From Candidatus Methanofastidiosia archaeon (GTDB lineage: Archaea; Methanobacteriota_B; Thermococci; Methanofastidiosales; NM3): a stretch of DNA of 5,227 nucleotides. The translations under genes and the position numbers were made by a program. The notes beneath the pieces were generated by a model, which saw nothing but the letters and a program-made list of their open reading frames with translations, ran no database searches and had not been told where the DNA came from. The stretch lies in the NCBI GenBank assembly GCA_020854925.1, contig JAHKLV010000179.1, positions 1 to 5,227 of the forward strand. The letters are read 5' to 3'. Below, piece after piece: positions 1 through 5,227 of the stretch. The first letter of the stretch is position 1. Every line of letters begins with the position of its first letter.

Positions 1-880
1 CATCCCCTTGACGGGATGGCCCACTGACAAGGTGTACGATACCTTTTTTTCGTCGCTTGATATGGAAAAGCGTCTGGTCATCATCGTGCTTGATGAGGTG
101 GACAAGCTCCTGCGGAAGGGAAGCGACGAGGTGTTGTACAATTTGACTCGCATCAATTCCGATCTTTCAAAGGCGCGCGTGAGCATCATAGGCATTACCA
201 ATGACCTCAATTTCATCGAGTTCCTGGACCCGCGCGTGCGAAGTTCGCTCGGGGAGGAGGAGATTGTGTTTCCACCGTACGACGCGCTGCAGCTCCAGGA
301 CATCCTTGGCCAGCGTGCCAGGATGGCATGCGCCAAGGACGAGGTCGTCGACAACAGCGTGCTGCCGTTGTGTGCTGCGTTTGCTGCCCAGGAGCATGGC
401 GATGCGCGCCGGGCGCTTGACCTCTTCCGTGTTGCCGGCGAGCTTGCGGAACGGGAACGAAGCAAGCGCATCGTGGAGCGCCACGTGCGCGAGGCAAAAG
501 AGCGCATCGAACAGGACCGCATCGTCGAAGTCGTCAAGACGCTTCCGGGCCAGACGAAGCTTGTGCTCTATTCCTGTATCCTGCTTGACAAGTACGAACC
601 CTCGGGCATCTCGACCGGGGAGGTGTACAACGTGTACCGGGACCTGTGCAAGCTTTCACCGAGTGAGATTCTCACCCAGCGGAGGATATCCGACATCATC
701 TCGGAGCTCGACATGCTGGGGATCCTCAACGCGAGGGTGGTGAGCAAGGGACGCTACGGCAGGACGAAAGAGATTCACCTTGGCGTGCCGGTGGCACAAA
801 TCAAGCGCGTGCTTGAGCAGGACCGCAAGATCGAGCGCGTCGCAACCTACGTTCCACCTATCCAACACAAGCTTTCGTAA
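1..880 (+). CDS. cdc6: Orc1/Cdc6 replication initiator, 5'-truncated by the window edge
   Basis: This is the C-terminal 292 codons of an archaeal Orc1/Cdc6 protein, the AAA+ ATPase that binds origin repeats, melts origin DNA and helps load the MCM helicase. The first whole codon is at base 2. Walker B is seen as LDEVDKLL (bases 89-112), sensor 1 as GITND (191-205), followed by the DPRVRSSLGEEE segment that carries the likely arginine finger, and sensor 2 as GDARRALDL (398-424). A winged-helix domain follows, roughly bases 520-800, with a recognition helix near RRISDIISELD and a basic wing at GRYGRTKEI. Walker A and the N-terminus, about 100-130 residues by comparison with the usual family length near 400, lie upstream. 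The TTG at base 8 is not a believable start, because it falls inside the conserved LTGWPTDKVY segment. The gene ends 12 bases before DP1, so the two are probably co-transcribed. Family assignment is very secure. Which Orc1/Cdc6 paralogue it is cannot be told. Confidence 0.96.
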   Translation, partial: IPLTGWPTDKVYDTFFSSLDMEKRLVIIVLDEVDKLLRKGSDEVLYNLTRINSDLSKARVSIIGITNDLNFIEFLDPRVRSSLGEEEIVFPPYDALQLQDILGQRARMACAKDEVVDNSVLPLCAAFAAQEHGDARRALDLFRVAGELAERERSKRIVERHVREAKERIEQDRIVEVVKTLPGQTKLVLYSCILLDKYEPSGISTGEVYNVYRDLCKLSPSEILTQRRISDIISELDMLGILNARVVSKGRYGRTKEIHLGVPVAQIKRVLEQDRKIERVATYVPPIQHKLS

Positions 881-887
881 GGGGGTG
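881..887 (+). promoter_or_regulatory. Shine-Dalgarno sequence for DP1
   Basis: GGGGGTG lies directly after the Orc1/Cdc6 stop codon and five bases before the GTG at 893. It matches the archaeal consensus GGAGGTG at all but one base. It is the main support for choosing the GTG start, and it fills most of the 12-base gap, leaving no room for a separate BRE/TATA promoter. Confidence 0.75.
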
Positions 888-892
888 CGATC

Positions 893-2461
893 GTGGCGAC
901 ATCCGTATCCTGCGACGTGAACCTTCCCCAGCTCTTTCTTGAGGGTGGCCTGCTTCTTACCGAAGAGGCCTACGTCAAGCTCCTTGAGGACAACATCCCC
1001 TTGGACCGCGTGAGAGAGTACCTTTCCGCTCATGACGCCTCATCTGGTCCTCTGGTCACCAAGGATGCGTACGAGGATTTTTTCTATCCGCTCACCGAGC
1101 CCCAGGAGGGGCATGAAGAGCCGCCGCTTCCCGTACCGGAGGCACCGTGCGTCTCCGCGAAGCCGCGGGAGCGCCCCGAACCCCGCACCTCGGTAAAGGT
1201 CAAGCACATCCCCGCCAAGGATGTCGACCCCGACATCAAAATCCTCAAGGACGTCTCGGGAAAAGACGACAGCGAGGGGTCGCTCGACGACTTCCTTTCC
1301 CTTTTCCGGGACCGGTACCGCAAGATCTCCCGCATCTTCAAGGAACATGCCGACCTGCGGGACTTTATCCCCATCAAGAATGCAAAGACCCAGGAACTCA
1401 AGTCCGCGGTGAAGATCGTGGGCCTTGTCCAAGAGAAAAGCACCACGAAAAACGGCAACATCATCCTCGAGCTCGAGGACATGAGCGGCAGTATCAAGGT
1501 GCTCGTCTCCACCGGCAAGGAACGGCTCATCGAGCGGGCGAAGTACATCATGCGCGACGAGGTCATCGGCATCATCGGCGTGCTTGGGGATGACATCGTC
1601 TTTGCAAACGACGTACAGTTCCCTGACATTTCGGTAGGCCGCCCGCGCAATCAGGCGCCGTGCGACATCAACGCCATCTTCACGTCAGATATCCATGTGG
1701 GCAGCAACGAGTTTGCGGAAAAGTCGTTCCTCCGCTTCATCAAGTGGCTGCGCCTCGAGATGGGAAGCGAGAAGCAGCAGGAGCTTGCCGCGAAGGTCAA
1801 GTATGTCGTCGTGACGGGCGATGTCGTTGACGGTATCGGTATCTATCCCAACCAGGACAAGGAGCTTACCATCAAGGACATCTACCAGCAGTACGAGGAG
1901 ACGGCCAAGCTCTTTTCCTATTTCCCCGACTGGATTGAGATAATCGTATCCCCCGGCAACCACGACGCCACGCGCAGCGGCAATCCGCAGCTTCCCATAC
2001 CCAAGCAGTTCGCCTACGGACTGTATGAAAACAGCGCCGTGCACATGATCTCGAATCCTTCGTACTTCTCGCTGCACGACGTCCGATGCCTCACGTACCA
2101 CGGGGATTCCATCTTCGATTTTCTTTCCCAGATACCGGGATTCGAGTACACCGACTGCGTGGCTCCCATGACCGAGATGCTCAGGAAGCGCCATCTCGCA
2201 CCGCTGTACGGCATGGGAACGCAAATCATACCCGAGCAGCATGACTTCCTCTGCATCGAGGAGCCGCCTGATATCTTCCACACGGGTCACACCCACATGT
2301 ACGGAAGCGGCACATACCGCAACATCACGCTCATCAACGGCGGGGGATGGCAGGCGCAGACCGAATACCAGAAGCTGAGAAACATCACGCCCGACGTGGG
2401 GCGCGTGCCCATTGTCAACCTGCAGAGCCACAAGATGGTGGTCATGAACTTCGGTGACTGA
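893..2461 (+). CDS. polB: DNA polymerase D small subunit DP1 (3'-5' exonuclease subunit)
   Basis: A complete 522-residue protein, starting at GTG, that is the proofreading and scaffold subunit of the heterodimeric replicative polymerase PolD. A small N-terminal domain (residues about 8-65) is followed by a proline-rich and charged linker (about 68-130), an OB fold (about 170-247) and a calcineurin/Mre11-like phosphodiesterase domain (about 258-520). The metal-binding set looks complete by comparison with Mre11: D266 and H268 in SDIHVG, D310 in TGDVVDG, N356 and H357 in GNHD, H403 in YHGDS, and H466 and H468 in GHTH. This predicts an active exonuclease, unlike the eukaryotic B-subunits of Pol alpha, delta and epsilon, which share the fold but have lost these residues. 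The C-terminal NGGGWQAQTEYQK segment is typical of DP1. The length is within the usual range for euryarchaeal DP1. The gene sits 12 bases after Orc1/Cdc6 and one base before DP2, its obligate partner. Identification is very secure. Confidence 0.97.
   Translation: MATSVSCDVNLPQLFLEGGLLLTEEAYVKLLEDNIPLDRVREYLSAHDASSGPLVTKDAYEDFFYPLTEPQEGHEEPPLPVPEAPCVSAKPRERPEPRTSVKVKHIPAKDVDPDIKILKDVSGKDDSEGSLDDFLSLFRDRYRKISRIFKEHADLRDFIPIKNAKTQELKSAVKIVGLVQEKSTTKNGNIILELEDMSGSIKVLVSTGKERLIERAKYIMRDEVIGIIGVLGDDIVFANDVQFPDISVGRPRNQAPCDINAIFTSDIHVGSNEFAEKSFLRFIKWLRLEMGSEKQQELAAKVKYVVVTGDVVDGIGIYPNQDKELTIKDIYQQYEETAKLFSYFPDWIEIIVSPGNHDATRSGNPQLPIPKQFAYGLYENSAVHMISNPSYFSLHDVRCLTYHGDSIFDFLSQIPGFEYTDCVAPMTEMLRKRHLAPLYGMGTQIIPEQHDFLCIEEPPDIFHTGHTHMYGSGTYRNITLINGGGWQAQTEYQKLRNITPDVGRVPIVNLQSHKMVVMNFGD
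2453..2457 (+). promoter_or_regulatory. Shine-Dalgarno sequence for DP2, inside the end of DP1
   Basis: GGTGA, part of the archaeal consensus GGAGGTGA, lies in the last codons of DP1 and five bases before the ATG at 2463. With the DP1 stop only one base from this ATG, ribosomes finishing DP1 could re-initiate on DP2, which would suit production of the two subunits of one heterodimer. The match is short, so this is moderately supported. Confidence 0.55.
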
Positions 2462-2462
2462 G

Positions 2463-5227
2463 ATGGACCCCGGCCGCTACGCTTCCTACTACCATCGCCT
2501 CGAATCGGAGGCCGATGTCGTGTACAACATCGCCCGGGAGGCACGAAAGCGTGGTCTCGACCCGTCGCTCGACGTGGAGATCTTCCTTGCCCAGGACATG
2601 GCAAGCCGCGTGGAAAGCCTCGTGGGGCCGGAGGGGATAGCGCCGCTCATACGCGAGCTCGACAAGAGCGGCATCTCCCGCGACGAGGTCTCCCTCGAGG
2701 TGGCCGCGCGCATCTGCCAGGGGGCGTACGGGGAGGGCACCCTGGAGACGCTTGCCGAGCAGGCCGTCCGCACGGCGCTCGCAGTCCTTACCGAGGGCAT
2801 CGTATCGGCCCCGCTTGAGGGCATCGCCATGGTCAAGATAAAGGAGAACGGCGACGGCTCGAAGTACCTTGCCATCTACTTTGCCGGACCCATCCGTTCC
2901 GCCGGCGGCACGGCAGCGGCGCTTGCCGTCCTCATCGCCGACTACGTGCGCCAGAAGCTGCACCTTTCACCCTTCATGATAACGTCCGACGAGGTGGAGC
3001 GCTTCATCGAGGAGGTCGAGCTCTACAATCGCAACGTCCGCCTCCAGTACAAGCCGTCGGCCGAGGAAGTGCGCACCGCGCTTTCCCACATCGGTGTAGA
3101 GGTCACCGGCGAGACGACGGACCAGATCGAGGTCACCGGGTACCGGGACCTTCCCCGCATAGAGACGAACTGCCTGCGGGGCGGAGCGATGCTCGCCCTG
3201 TGCGAGGGCATTCTCCAAAAGTCGGCAAAGCTGCTCAAGATAACGAAAAAGGCCGCCATTCCCGGGTGGGAGTGGCTCAAGGACGTCGGCGCGAGCAAGA
3301 AGTCGAAAAAGACGGAATCGGGCGGGGTGTCCCCCAACTGGACCTATCTTACCGATATCATCGCCGGACGGCCCATCTTCTCCCATCCCATGGCGCGGGG
3401 CGGATTCCGGGTCCGGTACGGCCGCTCCCGAAACACCGGCTTTGCCGGGTGGGGATTCCATCCGGCCACCATGTTCATCCTTGACTCGTTTTTGGCCGTC
3501 GGCACGCAGATGAAGACCGAGCGTCCGGGAAAAGCGAACGTGGCCGCGCCGGTGGATAGCATCGAGGGCCCCATCGTCAAGCTCAGGGACGGCTCGGTGG
3601 TGCGCGTCGAAAGCTCGGAGCAGGCACGGGAGATTAACGACAAGGTCGATGAGATCCTCTTCCTTGGCGACGCGCTCATCGGCTATGGCGACTTCCTGGA
3701 AAACAATCACCTGCTCCTGCCCTCCGGCTACGTCGAGGAGTGGTGGGTCCAGGAGCTTGAGGCCGCGGACACGGAAGGCCGCTATGAGCGCTATGTGGAA
3801 AATCCGTATGACATCGGCGAGCGCGACGCGCTTCACATCTCCCGGGAGCTGGGCATCCCGCTCCATCCCCGCTACTGCTACCACTGGGAGGACCTCAATC
3901 TCGAGGAGCTGCGCGCGCTGGTGGCATGGGCCGCTGAGGGCGTCGTGGAGAAAAACGCCCTCGTCCTTCCGCGAAAGAAGGTGGAAAAGTCGTACCTCGA
4001 AAAGATGTGCCTCCCCCACAAGGTGGACCGCGACCGCATCATCATCCCCTCGGAGACCTTCCGGCACTGCATGGACCGCGAGCGATTCGACGACGTGGTG
4101 CCGCTGGTCGACACCGAGGGCAAGGACGAGCGCGACATCGTCCTCGAGGTGGTGTCAAAGGTGCTTGGGATTCCCTTGCGCTTCAAGTGCCCCATCACGG
4201 TGGGAGGGAGGATGGGGCGCCCGGAAAAGGCCAAGGAGCGCGCCATGTCGCCCCCCGTCCACGGCCTGTTTCCCCTGGGCGGCGCCGGGGGCAAGACCCG
4301 CTCGCTCGTCAAGGCCATGGACAACAACTACCTGCGCGTCGAGGTGTCGAGCAGGTACTGCCCCCACTGCCGGACCTACGGCTACCGGATGCTCTGCCCT
4401 GCATGCGGCGAGCCCACCGTCCAGCACTACAAGTGCTCGAACCGGCGGTGCAAGCGGGGACCGGACGCCGTGATAGACCACCCCGCCGACGCATGCCCCG
4501 CGTGCGGGGCCGACGTCGTTCCGTACCGGTTCCTTGACATCAATATCCGTCAGGAGATGGAGTCCTCCCTTTCCCGGCTCGGCATCGAGCTTCCCAAGGA
4601 GGTGAAGGGCGTTATCGGCATGACGTCGGTGGAAAAGATCCCCGAGCTCTTGGACAAGGCGCTCCTTCGTGCGAGAAACGGGGTGTTCGTCTTCAAGGAC
4701 GGGACGCTCCGCTTTGACGCCACCGACGTTCCGCTCACCCACATCATTCCGCGTGAGATCCACACCACCGCATCCCAGCTCCGCGAGCTCGGGTACGAGA
4801 CGGACTGGCGCGGCGCGCCTCTTCGCTCCGATGAGCAGGTTGTCGAGTTGAAGGTACAGGACATCGTGCTCTCGGACAACGCCGCCGACTACCTCGTGCG
4901 CTGCTGCACGTTCATCGACGAGCTGCTCGAGGGCTCGTACGGCCTTCCCCGCTTCTATAATGCGATGTGCCGTGAGGAGCTCTTCGGGCACCTCGTCATC
5001 GGACTTGCCCCCCATACGTCCGCCGGCATCCTCGGAAGGATTATCGGGTACACGGAAGCGAAGGTCGGCTACGCCCACCCCTTTTTCCACGCTTCCAAGC
5101 GCCGAAACTGCGACGGGGACGAGGACGCCGTTCTCCTCCTCCTCGATGCGCTCATCAACTTCTCCCGGCACTTCCTCCCCGAGCGCCGGGGCGGGAAGAT
5201 GGACGCGCCCCTGGTCCTCACGACGCG
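2463..5227 (+). CDS. polC: DNA polymerase D large catalytic subunit DP2, 3'-truncated by the window edge
   Basis: This is the polymerase subunit of PolD. The frame is open from ATG 2463 for 921 complete codons with no stop or frameshift, to the window's right edge. The N-terminus (YYHRLESEADVVYNIAREAR) is typical of DP2 and supports this start. Conserved blocks in order are FAGPIRSAGGT (residues 140-150), GGFRVRYGRSRNTGF (313-327, first double-psi barrel region), GTQMKTERPGKA (347-358), LLLPSGYVEEWW (about 418-429), GGRMGRPEKAKER (581-593), two zinc sites with cysteines 633/636/645/648 and 658/663/678/681, HTSAGILGRIIGY (851-863) and the catalytic NCDGDED (882-888). In this last motif D884 and D886 correspond to the two aspartates shown to be essential in Pyrococcus DP2. 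Family members run about 1,100-1,300 residues without inteins, so roughly 200-350 residues are missing: the end of the catalytic core, the C-terminal zinc module and the PCNA-binding tail. A lysine-rich patch, SKKSKK (278-283), lies between conserved blocks. Identification is very secure. Confidence 0.97.
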   Translation, partial: MDPGRYASYYHRLESEADVVYNIAREARKRGLDPSLDVEIFLAQDMASRVESLVGPEGIAPLIRELDKSGISRDEVSLEVAARICQGAYGEGTLETLAEQAVRTALAVLTEGIVSAPLEGIAMVKIKENGDGSKYLAIYFAGPIRSAGGTAAALAVLIADYVRQKLHLSPFMITSDEVERFIEEVELYNRNVRLQYKPSAEEVRTALSHIGVEVTGETTDQIEVTGYRDLPRIETNCLRGGAMLALCEGILQKSAKLLKITKKAAIPGWEWLKDVGASKKSKKTESGGVSPNWTYLTDIIAGRPIFSHPMARGGFRVRYGRSRNTGFAGWGFHPATMFILDSFLAVGTQMKTERPGKANVAAPVDSIEGPIVKLRDGSVVRVESSEQAREINDKVDEILFLGDALIGYGDFLENNHLLLPSGYVEEWWVQELEAADTEGRYERYVENPYDIGERDALHISRELGIPLHPRYCYHWEDLNLEELRALVAWAAEGVVEKNALVLPRKKVEKSYLEKMCLPHKVDRDRIIIPSETFRHCMDRERFDDVVPLVDTEGKDERDIVLEVVSKVLGIPLRFKCPITVGGRMGRPEKAKERAMSPPVHGLFPLGGAGGKTRSLVKAMDNNYLRVEVSSRYCPHCRTYGYRMLCPACGEPTVQHYKCSNRRCKRGPDAVIDHPADACPACGADVVPYRFLDINIRQEMESSLSRLGIELPKEVKGVIGMTSVEKIPELLDKALLRARNGVFVFKDGTLRFDATDVPLTHIIPREIHTTASQLRELGYETDWRGAPLRSDEQVVELKVQDIVLSDNAADYLVRCCTFIDELLEGSYGLPRFYNAMCREELFGHLVIGLAPHTSAGILGRIIGYTEAKVGYAHPFFHASKRRNCDGDEDAVLLLLDALINFSRHFLPERRGGKMDAPLVLTT

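Noticed and set aside
8..10. TTG as a start codon for the Orc1/Cdc6 reading frame
   Set aside because: It lies within the conserved LTGWPTDKVY segment just before Walker B. Starting here would remove Walker A and make an AAA+ protein without its ATP-binding loop, so the gene continues upstream.
1..1011. The string CATCCCCTTG occurring at base 1 and again near base 996, as a possible direct repeat
   Set aside because: The match is only about ten bases, both copies encode unrelated protein segments, and the flanks do not match. Chance is sufficient.
1685..2431. A 248-codon open frame on the - strand opposite the DP1 phosphodiesterase domain
   Set aside because: The sense strand carries the complete set of DP1 metal-binding motifs. 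The antisense frame has no domain signal.
2967..4067. A 366-codon open frame on the - strand opposite DP2
   Set aside because: It lies wholly opposite conserved DP2 coding sequence and its translation resembles no family I know. Long antisense frames are expected where third codon positions are rich in G and C.
3649..4473. A 274-codon + strand frame overlapping DP2 in another register
   Set aside because: Its translation is a low-complexity run of R, S, T and A, typical of a shifted frame in GC-rich DNA, and the DP2 frame across it is fully conserved.
5131..5145. A CTC triplet repeat
   Set aside because: It encodes the conserved leucine run after NCDGDED in DP2 (VLLLLD) and is explained by protein sequence and codon preference.
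4155..5171. A 338-codon open frame on the - strand opposite the zinc sites and catalytic region of DP2
   Set aside because: Same cause: it is a shadow of the strongly conserved sense frame, with no recognisable motifs of its own.

Overview
The window is an archaeal, most likely euryarchaeal, DNA-replication gene cluster. Three genes lie head to tail on the + strand and fill essentially all of it: the 3' part of an Orc1/Cdc6 initiator gene, a complete gene for the small subunit of family D DNA polymerase (DP1, polB), and the first 921 codons of the gene for its large catalytic subunit (DP2, polC), which runs off the right edge. PolD is absent from bacteria and eukaryotes, so the domain assignment is firm. 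The DNA is GC-rich with strong G/C preference at third codon positions. A mesophilic methanogen of the Methanomicrobiales type would fit the gene order and base composition, but that narrower placement is inference from memory of gene order, not something the window proves.

Layout: bases 1-880 encode the AAA+ second half (Walker B, sensor 1, sensor 2) and the winged-helix DNA-binding domain of Orc1/Cdc6. A 12-base gap (881-892) holds a Shine-Dalgarno sequence. DP1 occupies 893-2461 with a GTG start. One base separates its TGA from the ATG of DP2 at 2463, whose Shine-Dalgarno sequence lies inside the end of the DP1 gene. DP2 stays open without a stop or frameshift to base 5227. It includes the conserved N-terminal region, the first catalytic barrel, two four-cysteine zinc sites and the catalytic NCDGDED motif.

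Functionally, Orc1/Cdc6 marks and opens the origin. DP1 (structural OB fold plus Mre11-like 3'-5' proofreading nuclease) and DP2 (polymerase active site on two double-psi beta barrels) form the replicative PolD heterodimer. The tight spacing suggests one transcript that couples initiator and polymerase supply. No RNA genes, mobile elements, CRISPR arrays, terminators or internal promoters were recognised, and no non-coding stretch exceeds 12 bases. I see no undescribed system here. The points worth a second look are the operon arrangement, the probable nearby origin outside the window, and the uninterrupted (intein-free) DP2 catalytic motif.
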